Shown in pieces: positions 9,147 through 18,070 of a stretch of 64,000 bases of DNA (position 1 is the first letter of the stretch; every line of letters starts with the position of its first letter). The notes under the pieces were generated by a model. The model was not told where the DNA came from and did not search any database. It was given only the letters and a program-made list of their open reading frames with translations. Origin of the DNA: Paraburkholderia atlantica (GTDB taxonomy: Bacteria; Pseudomonadota; Gammaproteobacteria; Burkholderiales; Burkholderiaceae); NCBI RefSeq assembly GCF_009362785.1, contig NZ_WHNQ01000028.1:30164-94163 (forward strand). The letters are read 5' to 3'. The translations under genes were made by a program, and so were the position numbers.

Positions 9147-12100
9147 CGCGTGCCCTCCGCGCCGCCTGCGTTGCGCTTAGCGCGCTCGGCGCGCCAGCGG
9201 TTCACGCGCGTCGCCATGCGGTCGAAGAACAGATAGATCACCGGCGTCGTGAACAGCGTCAGCACCTGGCTCAGCGTCAGACCGCCGATGATCGCGAGGC
9301 CGAGCGGGCGGCGCAGTTCCGACCCGGTGCCGGTGCCGAGCAGCATCGGCAGCGCGCCGAGCATCGCCGCGAGCGTGGTCATCAGGATCGGCCGGAAACG
9401 CAGCAGCGACGCCTCGAAGATCGCCTCGCGCGGCGCCTTGCCGTGATTGCGTTCGGCGTCGAGCGCGAAGTCGACCATCATGATCGCGTTCTTCTTGACG
9501 ATGCCGATCAGCAGCACGATACCGATGATGCCGATCACGTCGAGATCCATCCCCGCGAGCATCAGCGACAGCAATGCGCCGATGCCCGCCGACGGCAGCG
9601 TCGACAGGATCGTGACCGGATGGATGAAGCTCTCGTACAGCACACCGAGCACGATATACACGGCGACGAGCGCGGCGATCAGCAGATAGACTTCGCTCGA
9701 CAGCGAATCCTCGAACGCCGCGGTCGCGCCTTGCAGCGACGACGTGATCGACGGCGGCAGGTCGATCGCCTGCTCGGCCTCGCGAATATCCTTGACCGCG
9801 GTGCTCAGCGACGCGCCCTTGGCGAGATTGAACGAGATCGTCACCGACGGGAACTGCGCAAGGTGACTGATCACGAGGGGGGCCTTCCTGATCTCGATCT
9901 TCGCGATGCCGGACAGCGGCACCTGACCCGTGCTGCTGGTCTGGCTCGGCAGATACAGATTGCCGATCGATTGCACGGTCGGCATCGACTCCGGCTTCGC
10001 GACCAGAATCACGCGGTACTGGCTCGACTGCTCGAAGATCGTCGACACGATGCGCTGGCCGAGCGCGTCGTACAGCGCGTTGTCGATCGTCGCGGGCGTG
10101 ATGCCGAAGCGCGCGGCCAATTGCCGGTTCACTTCGACGTTCACGCTGAGGCCGTCGGTGTTGAGATCGCTCTGTACGTCGGACAATGACGGAATCTGCT
10201 TCAGACGCGCGACGAGTTCCGGCACGTACTTCTGGAACGCCTGCTGACTCGGTCCGCGCAACACGAAGCTGTACTGGTTCGGCGACACGGTCGTGTCGAG
10301 CGTCAGGTCCTGTTCGGGCTGCATGAAAAGCTTCACGCCCGGCACATGCGCGACTTCCTGCGCGAGCCGGCGGGCGATTTCCTGCGCGGTGTCGGATCGC
10401 TTGTCGCGGTCGCGCAGATTGATCAGGAAGCGGCCGTTGTTCAGCGTCGCGTTGGTACCGTCGATGCCCACGTACGACGTCAGCGACACCACGTCGGGGT
10501 CCTTCAGAACCGCATCGGCGAGCGCGCTCTGCCGCTTCACCATCGCTGCGTACGACACCGAGTTGTCGGCCACGCTGATGCCCTGGATCACGCCGACGTC
10601 CTGCACCGGAAACAGGCCCTTTGGAATCACCACATACAGGATGCCGGTCAGCACGACGGTGGCGACCGCGACCATCAACGTCAGCGTCTGATGGTCGAGC
10701 ACCCAGCGCAGGCCACGCTCGTAGGCGGCCAGCGTCTTGTCGAACAGGCGCTCGCTGATGCGCTCGAAGCGGCTCGGATGCCGCTCGGCCTGCGCGCGCA
10801 GCATCCGCGCGCACAGCATCGGCACCACGGTCAGCGACACGACCGCCGAAATCACGATCGTGACCGCGAGCGTCACCGCGAACTCGCTGAACAGGCGCCC
10901 GATCACGCCGCCCATGAACAGCAGCGGAATCAGCACCGCGATCAGCGAAATGGTCAGCGACAGGATCGTGAAGCCGATCTGCCCCGCGCCTTCGAGCGCG
11001 GCTTCGAGCGGCGACATGCCCTCTTCCAGATAGCGCACGATGTTCTCGATCATCACGATCGAGTCGTCGACCACGAAGCCGGTCGCGATGATCAACGCCA
11101 TCAGCGACAGGTTGTCGATCGAGTAGTTGAGCTGGTACATCACCGCGAGCGTGCCGATCAGCGAGACCGGCACCGAGATACTCGGTATCACGGTGGCGGG
11201 CACGTTGCGCAGGAACACGAAGATCACCGCGACGACCAGCACGATCGCGAGGATCAGCTCGAACGCGGCATCCGCGACCGACGCGCGGATCACACCCGTG
11301 CTGTCCGACACCACCGTCACTTTCATGCCGGCCGGCAGCGTCGATTCGAGCTGCGGCAGCACCTTCATGATCTGGTTGACCGTCTGGATCACGTTCGCGC
11401 CCGGCTGGCGCTGCACGTTCAGCACGATCGCGGGCGAGCCGTTGTACCACGCGCCGCGCTCGACGTCCTGCGCGGCCTGGCTCACGCGCGCGACGTCGCG
11501 CATGTAGACCGGCGAGCCGTTCTGATAGGCGATCACCGTGTCCAGATAGTCCTTCGGATCGGTGATCTGGTCGTTGCCGTTGATCGTGTAGTCGAGATCG
11601 GGGCCGTCGAAATTGCCCTTCGGCTGGCTCACATTCACGTAGCTGAGCAGCGTGCGCAGATCGTCGATATTGAGGCCGTAGGCGGCGAGCTTGTGCGGGT
11701 CGGCCTCGACGCGGATCGCGGGCACGTTGCCGCCGCTCGTCGTCACGACGCCGACGCCCGACACTTCCGAAATCTTCGTGCCGAGGCGGTTGTTGGCGAC
11801 GTCTTCGAGCTGCGTCAGCGACATCGACTTCGACGTGACCGCGAGCGTCAGAATGGGCTGGTCGGCGGGATTGACCTTCGCGTAGGTCGGCGGCGCCGGC
11901 AGGCCAGATGGCAAGTAGCTGTTCGCCGCGTTGATCGCCTGCTGCACGTTCTGCTCGGCGATGTCGAGGTTCAGCGACAGATCGAACTGCAGCGTGATCA
12001 CCGACGCGCCGTCCGAGCTGTACGAGGTCATCTGCTGCAGGCCCGGAATTTCGCCGAGCTGCACTTCGAGCGGCGCGGTGACGGTGGTCGCCATCACCGT

Positions 12101-12268
12101 CGGGCTCGCACCCGGATAGAAGGTCTGCACCTGAATCGTCGGATAGTCGACGTTTGGCAACGACGACACCGGCAGCACGCGCATCGCGATCAGACCGATG
12201 AGCACGAGCGCGATCATCAACAGCAGCGTCGCGACCGGGCGAAGAATGAACAGGCGGGAGATGTTCAT
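9143..12268 (-). CDS. mdtB: RND multidrug efflux permease, MdtB/MuxB type
   Basis: The product is a 1041-residue HAE-1 RND permease starting MNISRLFILRPVATLLLMIA. It carries IATGFVVDDSIVMIENIVRY in TM4 and GIIGIVLLIGIVKKNAIMMVDFALDAER near the C-terminal membrane domain. It is the first of two permeases between the membrane fusion protein and the outer membrane factor, the order seen in mdtABC and muxABC operons. The gap to mdtA is only 15 bases and it overlaps mdtC by 4 bases, so it is part of one transcript. Likely substrates in the family include novobiocin, bile salts and some antibiotics; here that is inference. Confidence 0.92.
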   Translation of the reverse strand: MNISRLFILRPVATLLLMIALVLIGLIAMRVLPVSSLPNVDYPTIQVQTFYPGASPTVMATTVTAPLEVQLGEIPGLQQMTSYSSDGASVITLQFDLSLNLDIAEQNVQQAINAANSYLPSGLPAPPTYAKVNPADQPILTLAVTSKSMSLTQLEDVANNRLGTKISEVSGVGVVTTSGGNVPAIRVEADPHKLAAYGLNIDDLRTLLSYVNVSQPKGNFDGPDLDYTINGNDQITDPKDYLDTVIAYQNGSPVYMRDVARVSQAAQDVERGAWYNGSPAIVLNVQRQPGANVIQTVNQIMKVLPQLESTLPAGMKVTVVSDSTGVIRASVADAAFELILAIVLVVAVIFVFLRNVPATVIPSISVPVSLIGTLAVMYQLNYSIDNLSLMALIIATGFVVDDSIVMIENIVRYLEEGMSPLEAALEGAGQIGFTILSLTISLIAVLIPLLFMGGVIGRLFSEFAVTLAVTIVISAVVSLTVVPMLCARMLRAQAERHPSRFERISERLFDKTLAAYERGLRWVLDHQTLTLMVAVATVVLTGILYVVIPKGLFPVQDVGVIQGISVADNSVSYAAMVKRQSALADAVLKDPDVVSLTSYVGIDGTNATLNNGRFLINLRDRDKRSDTAQEIARRLAQEVAHVPGVKLFMQPEQDLTLDTTVSPNQYSFVLRGPSQQAFQKYVPELVARLKQIPSLSDVQSDLNTDGLSVNVEVNRQLAARFGITPATIDNALYDALGQRIVSTIFEQSSQYRVILVAKPESMPTVQSIGNLYLPSQTSSTGQVPLSGIAKIEIRKAPLVISHLAQFPSVTISFNLAKGASLSTAVKDIREAEQAIDLPPSITSSLQGATAAFEDSLSSEVYLLIAALVAVYIVLGVLYESFIHPVTILSTLPSAGIGALLSLMLAGMDLDVIGIIGIVLLIGIVKKNAIMMVDFALDAERNHGKAPREAIFEASLLRFRPILMTTLAAMLGALPMLLGTGTGSELRRPLGLAIIGGLTLSQVLTLFTTPVIYLFFDRMATRVNRWRAERAKRNAGGAEGTR

Positions 12269-12283
12269 CGGCGCGGCGGTCCG

Positions 12284-13555
12284 TTACGACGAAGCGGCTT
12301 CTGACGCGGCCGGCGCAGGCGCGGCCGGCGCGCTCGACGCCGGCGCTGCTTCTGACGCCGCCGCGGGCGCCTTCGGGTCGGCGGCGGCCGCGCCGCTTGC
12401 CGCGGCGGCGGACTTCGGATGCGCCGGCTGGATTTTCGCGCCGTCGTTCAGACGATCCGTGCCGTCCGTCACGACCTGGTTGCCGGCCGCGAGACCCGAC
12501 TCGATCACCGTATTCCTGCCGTCGCTTGGGCCCAGCTTGACCTTGTGCACGGACACCGTGCTATCCGGATTGACCAGATAGACGAAGTCGCCCGGCGCGC
12601 CGGACTGCACCGCGGCGGTCGGCACGAGCACCGCATTCTGCATCGTGTCGACGAGCAGCTTCACGTTGACGAACTCGTTGGGGAACAGCGCTTCGTCGTC
12701 GTTCGCGAAGGTCGCGCGCAACGTCACGGTGCCGGTCGCGGTCGCCATCTGGTTGCTGACCGCGTACAGCGTGCCGGTCGCGATCTCGCGCGAGTTGTCG
12801 CTCGAATACGCGGTGACCGGCAGCTTCGCGCCGGTGGACAGACGCTGCACGATCGACGCGAGCGAATCCTGCGGCACCGTGAACTGCACCGTGGTCGGCT
12901 TCACGGTCGTGATGACGACGATGCCGGTCGTCGACGACGCGGTCACGTAGTTGCCCGGATCGACGAGCCGCAAGCCGACCTTGCCCGCGATCGGCGCGGT
13001 GATGCGGCAATACGCGAGGTCGAGATCGAATTGGGCGATGTTGGCGAGATCGACCTTCACCGCCGCTTCGTCCTGCTGCACGAGGAACTGCTGATCCGCG
13101 TAGGTCTGCTGCGCGATCGACTTGCGCTCGTTCAGCTGCGTATAGCGCTCGAGATCGGCGCGCGCCTGCGCGAGCGACGCGCGGTCTTTCGCGAGCGTCG
13201 CCTGCGCCTGCTGCTTGCTGATCTGATACTGGCGCGGATCGATCTGCGCGAGGAACTGGCCTTTTTGCACCTCCTGGCCTTCGTGATAGCCGACCTCGGT
13301 CAGATAGCCGCTCAGCTGCGGCAGCACGGTCACGGTCGCGATCGGAATGACGGTGCCGAGCTCGCTCAGCGTGACCGGCATCGAACCGAGCGTCGCCTGC
13401 GCGACGGTGACGACGATTGCCGCGTTCTCGCGCGCCGGCTTCTTGCGCGTCAGCAGATGAACCACGACGAGCGCTACCAGCACGAGCAGGACAACCGCGA
13501 AGATGATGAGTCCGCGTCGGGAGCGCTTTGGCGGCGGGGACACGGTATCGCTCAT
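12284..13555 (-). CDS. mdtA: RND efflux periplasmic adaptor (membrane fusion protein), MdtA/MuxA type
   Basis: The product is a 423-residue HlyD/AcrA-family adaptor linking the two permeases to the outer membrane channel. An N-terminal basic stretch and a single transmembrane anchor (GLIIFAVVLLVLVALVVVHL) are followed by a lipoyl-like domain and coiled-coil hairpin (QAQATLAKDRASLAQARADL), then the beta-barrel and membrane-proximal regions. The C-terminal ~45 residues are Ala/Pro-rich. The start ATG at 13555 has GGAGATCAAC in front; the frame extends 27 codons further but without a good binding site. It is the first gene of the efflux operon. Confidence 0.9.
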   Translation of the reverse strand: MSDTVSPPPKRSRRGLIIFAVVLLVLVALVVVHLLTRKKPARENAAIVVTVAQATLGSMPVTLSELGTVIPIATVTVLPQLSGYLTEVGYHEGQEVQKGQFLAQIDPRQYQISKQQAQATLAKDRASLAQARADLERYTQLNERKSIAQQTYADQQFLVQQDEAAVKVDLANIAQFDLDLAYCRITAPIAGKVGLRLVDPGNYVTASSTTGIVVITTVKPTTVQFTVPQDSLASIVQRLSTGAKLPVTAYSSDNSREIATGTLYAVSNQMATATGTVTLRATFANDDEALFPNEFVNVKLLVDTMQNAVLVPTAAVQSGAPGDFVYLVNPDSTVSVHKVKLGPSDGRNTVIESGLAAGNQVVTDGTDRLNDGAKIQPAHPKSAAAASGAAAADPKAPAAASEAAPASSAPAAPAPAASEAASS

Positions 13556-13997
13556 GTTGATCTCCGGGAACACGGATATTGGTGTCGAGATTCGGCTGGA
13601 AGCTCGTCCTCTGACGGGACTGCGCAAAAGTGACACGGTTCGCGCGCGTTGTCATCAGTCGAAGCCCTCGGGTCCTGTTGTTATGAAGACGTAAGGAAGC
13701 GGGACGCGACTTCGATGTGGGGCATGCGTGAATGTAGCCGGCTTGCGTCGGGCTTGAGTTACAGGGGTGCAACATGTTGGCGGGTGGAAGGATCGGGGTG
13801 TCGATCAGGCGGCGCGTGGCCGGCGGACATTCGCATGGGCCGAGTTCTGAGCTCGCCGGGACATCGCAACATGCGGTAACAGACGACAGCCAAATGAAAA
13901 CCGGACCGTCCGCCCAGAATCGTCACATTCGTCCGATATGATCGCCAGCCAGCGTTGCGCGCGCCGCGACTGTCACGCCCCCCCACACCTCGCCCCG
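13556..13997. other. Intergenic region between the efflux operon and the hydroxylase gene
   Basis: This 442-base divergent gap should contain the promoter of the mdtABC operon on the minus strand and that of the hydroxylase gene on the plus strand. No convincing coding frame, strong promoter or obvious two-component binding repeat was recognised by eye. Confidence 0.5.
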
Positions 13998-14888
13998 ATG
14001 TCCATCACTGTCCATTTCCCCGCCGAAGTCCGCGACTGGATCGCCGCCAACCTTTCGCGCGGTGTCGCGCCGCAAGCGATCGTCAACGAACTGGTGAGCC
14101 GCAACAACGCGACCGAACTCGCCGCGGCGATGGTCGAGGCGGTCGCGTCGGCGTTCGTGCACGGCATGGCGCTGCCCGGCGACAAGCTCGAAGTCGGCGG
14201 CGCGCCGCTCAGCTACCAGCCGGAGCCGCTGCGCGTGCCCGACGGTCCGCTGATCCAGCTCGGCGAGCGCAAGGTGCGCGTGCTGTCGCGGCTGCAACGG
14301 CCGGCCGCCGTGCACCTTGCCAACTTCCTGAGTGCCGATGAATGCGAGCAGCTGATCGCACTGGCACAGCCGCGGCTCGACCGCTCGGCCGTCGTCGATC
14401 CGGTGACCGGCCGCGACGTGATCGCCACTCATCGCAGCAGTCACGGGATGTTTTTCCGTTTGGGCGAGACGCCGTTGATCGCGCGCATCGAGGCACGCAT
14501 CGCGGAACTGACGGCAACGCCGGTCGAGAACGGCGAGGGCCTGCAGATGTTGCACTATGAGGAAGGCGCCGAGTCGACGCCGCACGTCGACTATCTGATG
14601 ACGGGCAACGCAGCGAATCGCGAGTCAATCGCGCGCAGCGGCCAGCGCATGGGCACTCTGCTGATGTATCTGAAAGACGTGGAAGGCGGCGGTGAGACGG
14701 TGTTTCCGCAGCTCGGGTGGTCGATCGTGCCGCAGCGTGGGCATGCGCTCTACTTCGAATACGGCAATCGCTACGGAATGTGCGATCCGAGCTCGCTGCA
14801 CGCGAGCACGCCGCTGCGGTCAGGGGACAAGTGGGTGGCGACCAAATGGATTCGCACGCGGCGGTTTGTGGTGCGAAAGCAGGGGTGA
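13998..14888 (+). CDS. 2OG-Fe(II) oxygenase, prolyl 4-hydroxylase-like
   Basis: The product is a 296-residue enzyme with a P4Hc-type double-stranded beta-helix domain in its C-terminal half. The iron ligands are visible as His196 and Asp198 (ESTPHVDYL) and His268 (LHASTPLRSGDKWVATKW), and the downstream Lys in GDKW is the expected 2-oxoglutarate anchor. The N-terminal ~100 residues are a helical extension common in Burkholderia homologues. I chose MSITVHFP (13998) over the ATG 60 bases upstream because the shorter N-terminus looks family-like; neither has a strong ribosome site. The hydroxylated substrate is unknown. Confidence 0.82.
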   Translation: MSITVHFPAEVRDWIAANLSRGVAPQAIVNELVSRNNATELAAAMVEAVASAFVHGMALPGDKLEVGGAPLSYQPEPLRVPDGPLIQLGERKVRVLSRLQRPAAVHLANFLSADECEQLIALAQPRLDRSAVVDPVTGRDVIATHRSSHGMFFRLGETPLIARIEARIAELTATPVENGEGLQMLHYEEGAESTPHVDYLMTGNAANRESIARSGQRMGTLLMYLKDVEGGGETVFPQLGWSIVPQRGHALYFEYGNRYGMCDPSSLHASTPLRSGDKWVATKWIRTRRFVVRKQG

Positions 14889-15326
14889 TGGGGCGGACCG
14901 GCGAGGTCCGTAGCAACGGTGATTGTGCTCGAAGAACTCTGTTATTGCCTTCTGCACGTCAGCATATTAGTCCAAGTTTTCGTCCGCCCCCCGGTGGGTC
15001 AGAGACCAATCGGCGCTGACAAACGGAAAACTCGCAGACATGCACGCTTCGTGGACAAAAGCACTAGCCGGCGTCGATCACTTTCGGGAAAAGCGGCTCG
15101 ATGTCGCCATTTTGTTGAATGGTGATATTGGAAAATGCATCTGAAATTGAGATAGGCACAGCAAACGTGAAATATGTCAAAACGGCTTTATCTCGATTTA
15201 AAGTCGTTGACCGTCTCGCATTTTTCATTGTTAATTCGTAGCTTGTGTTCAATCTGAACATACCGCGGACGGCAACCGCTGGTGCTCTTATGTGTGCTCA
15301 ATGGTCTAATGGGCTGAAAGCCTGAA
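14889..15326. other. AT-rich intergenic stretch with an uncertain 65-codon frame
   Basis: From about 15,100 the base composition drops clearly compared with the flanking genes. A minus-strand frame at 15064-15261 starts MFRLNTSYELTMKN and ends PLFPKVIDAG. It uses A/T-ending codons and has no clear ribosome site, so it may be a remnant or a small foreign gene; I could not match it to a family. The stretch directly precedes the effector-like island. Confidence 0.4.
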
Positions 15327-15620
15327 TTGACCGATGGAGGGTCCAATGTACGAAAGGATGCGCTCCGCAGAGGCGATCATTTCAGAAATGGAGGCTCGCT
15401 TTTCGGATATGTTCGAGGGATCAGATAACCGGGACCGGCGGGCCCGTTCGATGAACGGTTCACCATTAGGGATAACGACGGCGCCCCTGTACCGGATGTT
15501 CGATACCGGATTGTCGCCGAAGGCCAGGAAATCTGTACCGGCAAGACGAACGCAGCGGGGCAGACTTCTCGCGTTACAACACAGGGTTTCAAGTTTCTCA
15601 CGATTGAAGTGGAGCGCTAG
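15327..15620 (+). pseudogene. Broken type VI secretion accessory-like ORF (PAAR-like start, carbohydrate-fold tail)
   Basis: In one reading frame, from a possible TTG at 15327, the translation contains DALRRGDHFRNGGSLFG, which resembles the beginning of a PAAR domain. It hits TAA at 15426-15428, then continues as PFDERFTIRDNDGAPVPDVR and GKTNAAGQTSRVTTQGFK, ending at TAG 15618-15620. The second part matches the Gly/Asp-rich pattern (RYRIVAEGQ then GxTNAAGxTxR) found at the C-terminus of VgrG or PAAR-linked proteins. The interrupting stop, missing middle and lack of a good start suggest a decayed gene. A different continuous frame overlaps it but looks non-family. The PAAR reading is tentative. 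Confidence 0.45.
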
Positions 15621-15624
15621 CATA

Positions 15625-16302
15625 GTGAAGGACAGCACCGAATGGGTAACTCTCGATGACACCGCATTTACAAACACGATTCCCGGTTCAAATAGGGACG
15701 TCACCATTAACACCGTCCCGATCTGCTCCAACATGACCAACAAGGAGTTCCGCAGACAGGCAATGCGGGCACGGGATATTGGCGTCGAGTTGATCAAAAA
15801 GCGCATTGCGGGCCTTGCCCGTTGGGACACGAGAGAGCAGGACCGGGTGACGACCTTCTTTGCAAGTGCGGATGTACATGCAAAGAAGGTACTTTGCGAA
15901 GGGCTTCCGAGATTGCTTGCAGCGATGCAGGAACTCGAGCCGGAAAAAATTGTGCGCTGGGACAGTGAAATAAACAGGTACCTGTCGTGTGCGATCACAC
16001 CAGATTCAGGCGTCAATCACGCAGCAGTCTGCAAACCAGACTCGGAAAAGCGGGTTATCGCTATTTACTCGAAGTTTTGTGGAAGTCCGTTTGCCCAGTT
16101 GTGGGGAATATGCAAGGTCAAGACGATAATCCACGAATGTACTCACTTTACAGACACTTTTGATTCGCAAGACCACATGTATCTCGACAGCGAAGCCGGG
16201 GCGATGATCTTCGCGAGAAATAAGCCTCACCAGGCAATTAGCAACGCAGACAGCATCGCTGGCTACATAGCAACATTCGATGGAGTAAATATCGCACCGT
16301 GA
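15625..16302 (+). CDS. M35-type (deuterolysin/Asp-zincin) metallopeptidase, candidate secreted effector
   Basis: The product is 225 residues. The zinc motif HECTH is at residues 170-174, and the third ligand is probably Asp209 in ISNADSIAGYI, matching the HExxH plus downstream Asp layout of aspzincins. There is no signal peptide, which fits delivery by a type VI system. The frame is open back to 15334, but that segment overlaps a different conserved frame. I place the start at GTG 15625, 4 bases after the upstream TAG, with GGAG 10 bases before it. The next gene overlaps its stop as GTGA, so the two are coupled. Target proteins and secretion route are inference. Confidence 0.78.
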   Translation: MKDSTEWVTLDDTAFTNTIPGSNRDVTINTVPICSNMTNKEFRRQAMRARDIGVELIKKRIAGLARWDTREQDRVTTFFASADVHAKKVLCEGLPRLLAAMQELEPEKIVRWDSEINRYLSCAITPDSGVNHAAVCKPDSEKRVIAIYSKFCGSPFAQLWGICKVKTIIHECTHFTDTFDSQDHMYLDSEAGAMIFARNKPHQAISNADSIAGYIATFDGVNIAP

Positions 16303-16805
16303 GTAGACATCCGATATTGCGCGGCGGCTGTCTCGCGGCATTGCTTGCCGTTTGGTTTTGCTTGGGACGCCCGGTTAATGCTTGTACTATCGGCGAGGTA
16401 GCGGCCATTGAGTTGCCATTCAACACGGTAGAGCTTTCAATGGAAAATCGGCGCGCAATCGCAGAGGCCGTGGAAGAGGCAAACAAGTGGCCTGACGTGC
16501 AGATTCAGGCGATCGTGATGGCCGGTGCATATATTGGCGAGCACGATCTTGATGTTTTGCAAGAGCGCCGCGGCGAAAACGTTCAAGCGTATTTGAGGAA
16601 GCTCGGCATCAGAAGTGAGAATATCTATATCGTGCCGAAAACTCTTACGGATGGGTTCGTGGTGAAGCGGGCTGACGGTGAACTCGCTGTCCGCCAGGTC
16701 GAAGTTGAGTTGCATCCGATCTGTAAGGATAGCTGCGCATGGATGTGTGATGATCCAAGGGTGACACCGCGCACCAAAGTTATCAACCCGTCAGCACACG
16801 ACTAG
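16299..16805 (+). CDS. Exported OmpA-like protein, candidate partner or immunity protein
   Basis: The product is 168 residues with an N-terminal signal sequence (GCLAALLAVWFCLGRPVNA then CTIG), so it is periplasmic or possibly a lipoprotein. The mature part looks like an OmpA-C-type fold: ENRRAIAEAVEEANKWPDV, then ERRGENVQAYLRKLGIRSENI, a pattern of helix, strand and the conserved R-x-x-x-V-x-x-Y/L-L segment. It starts with GTG overlapping the peptidase stop by 4 bases. Translational coupling to a peptidase gene suggests it protects the producer cell in the periplasm or helps fold or anchor the peptidase. No family with a proven immunity role was recognised. Confidence 0.7.
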   Translation: MSRHPILRGGCLAALLAVWFCLGRPVNACTIGEVAAIELPFNTVELSMENRRAIAEAVEEANKWPDVQIQAIVMAGAYIGEHDLDVLQERRGENVQAYLRKLGIRSENIYIVPKTLTDGFVVKRADGELAVRQVEVELHPICKDSCAWMCDDPRVTPRTKVINPSAHD

Positions 16806-16822
16806 GGGCCCCGCTTCGGCGC

Positions 16823-16870
16823 GGCCTTTCCTGCGAAAAGGCCGGAGGGTCAGAAATTTTGTATCTGACC
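16823..16870. terminator. Two tandem hairpins after the peptidase/OmpA-like pair
   Basis: GGCCTTT and AAAGGCC pair across a 7-base loop (16823-16843), and GGTCAGA and TCTGACC pair across a 9-base loop (16848-16870). Neither is followed by a long T run, so termination is probable but not certain. The following ~190 bases (16871-17062) show no gene; the phcQ gene converges from the other side. Confidence 0.5.
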
Positions 16871-17062
16871 GTCGTATGGATTGCCGGGCATCGAGCGCAT
16901 GCCCACGACAAGGCCCTCCCTCCTCCGAAGGGGGAAATCGACTGGAGTCGGAACGGCTCGAGCAAGCCTTGGTCAGCGTCGCGCTGCTAGCCGCGGGGGG
17001 CTGCACCGCGAAGCCGGTAGCAGGGCAGGCGCGTCGAATGGCGCGCCCTCGAAGCAGGCAAA

Positions 17063-18070
17063 TCAGAACTGCTCGATCCACGTGGCGAGGCGGTCAGCGG
17101 CGAACTCGCTACCGCGCTGCGCCGGCCGGAACGCGATCGCATTGCCTTCGCGTGCCGGCTGCAATGCACCGTCAGTGCCGTCGAGCCACAGCAGGCTCGC
17201 CAGCCATGCCGCGTGTCCGCTCGACACCGCGTTGTTGCCCGGCTCCGCGAGAAACTCCGCGAGCGTGGCCGGCTGGTCGCACACGAGACCATCGGCTGCG
17301 CGGCGCACATTGATGCCCGCCTCCGAAAGCGCCGCGGCCAGCACCGTCAGCGCGTCGCTCGCGGTCACGCTCGCGCCGCCGTGCCGGTTACGCAGCGTGG
17401 CCAGATGCGTCACCACGGCATGACCGAACGCGCCGCTGCGGGCACTCTCGGCCGCGATCAGATCCGAGTAGTCCTGCAGCAGCCAGTCCGGCTCGGAGTT
17501 CGGCACTTCGGCGAGCACCGCCGCGGCGAGATACGTCTCGACCGGCTGGAAGCGCTCGGGCCCGATCAGCGTAGCCGACAGCGAACGCACCAGACCAATC
17601 CGCGTGGCGACCACCTGCTTTTGCAGCACGCCGAGCTTCTCGCGCACCAGCGTGTCGCGCTCCTTGCGCAGCTCGGCCAGTTCGAGCGCCTGCTTCAGCT
17701 CCATGCGCAGCGCCGTGATGTCCCACGGCTTCTTGATGTAGCGATGGATATGGCCGAGGTTGACGGCCGCGACGGTCTGATCGATTTCCGAATACGCGGT
17801 GGTCAGAATCCGCACGACATGCGGAAAGCGCTCGCTCGCATAGCGCAGCAGCTCGTTGCCGAACTCGCCCGGCATGCGCTGGTCGGAGACGAGGACTCCG
17901 ACCCTGTCGCCGTGCTCGTCGAGCAGCGCCTTGCCCTCTTCCACCGAGCCGCCAGTCAGGACCGGCGCCAGGCTTCCGATGGCACGCTGGAAGTACTTTA
18001 CGGCGGTAGCTTCGTCATCGACAAAGATGATCGCCGGCGCCAACTCCTCTGTGGCTTTTGCTTCGTTCAT
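17063..18070 (-). CDS. phcQ: Response regulator, PhcQ-like
   Basis: The product is 335 residues. The N-terminal receiver domain has the acidic pocket FVDDE and the phospho-acceptor Asp near residue 60 in VLVSDQRMPGEFG, then the Lys in YIKKPWD. A coiled-coil segment follows (ALELAELRKERDTLVREKLG), then a C-terminal domain with no recognisable DNA-binding motif. Ralstonia PhcQ has the same receiver-first, atypical-output layout. The ATG at 18070 follows AGGAG and shares one base with the phcR stop (TGATG), so it is the last gene of the operon. Family naming rests mainly on gene order. Confidence 0.75.
   Translation of the reverse strand: MNEAKATEELAPAIIFVDDEATAVKYFQRAIGSLAPVLTGGSVEEGKALLDEHGDRVGVLVSDQRMPGEFGNELLRYASERFPHVVRILTTAYSEIDQTVAAVNLGHIHRYIKKPWDITALRMELKQALELAELRKERDTLVREKLGVLQKQVVATRIGLVRSLSATLIGPERFQPVETYLAAAVLAEVPNSEPDWLLQDYSDLIAAESARSGAFGHAVVTHLATLRNRHGGASVTASDALTVLAAALSEAGINVRRAADGLVCDQPATLAEFLAEPGNNAVSSGHAAWLASLLWLDGTDGALQPAREGNAIAFRPAQRGSEFAADRLATWIEQF

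Noticed and set aside
5853..9236. Plus-strand open frame of 1127 codons opposite mdtC
   Set aside because: It mirrors the permease gene on the other strand; the translation is Arg/His/Asp-rich with no fold signature, typical of high-GC antisense frames.
10346..12304. Plus-strand open frame of 652 codons opposite mdtB
   Set aside because: Same reason: a shadow of the RND gene with biased Arg/His/Asp composition.
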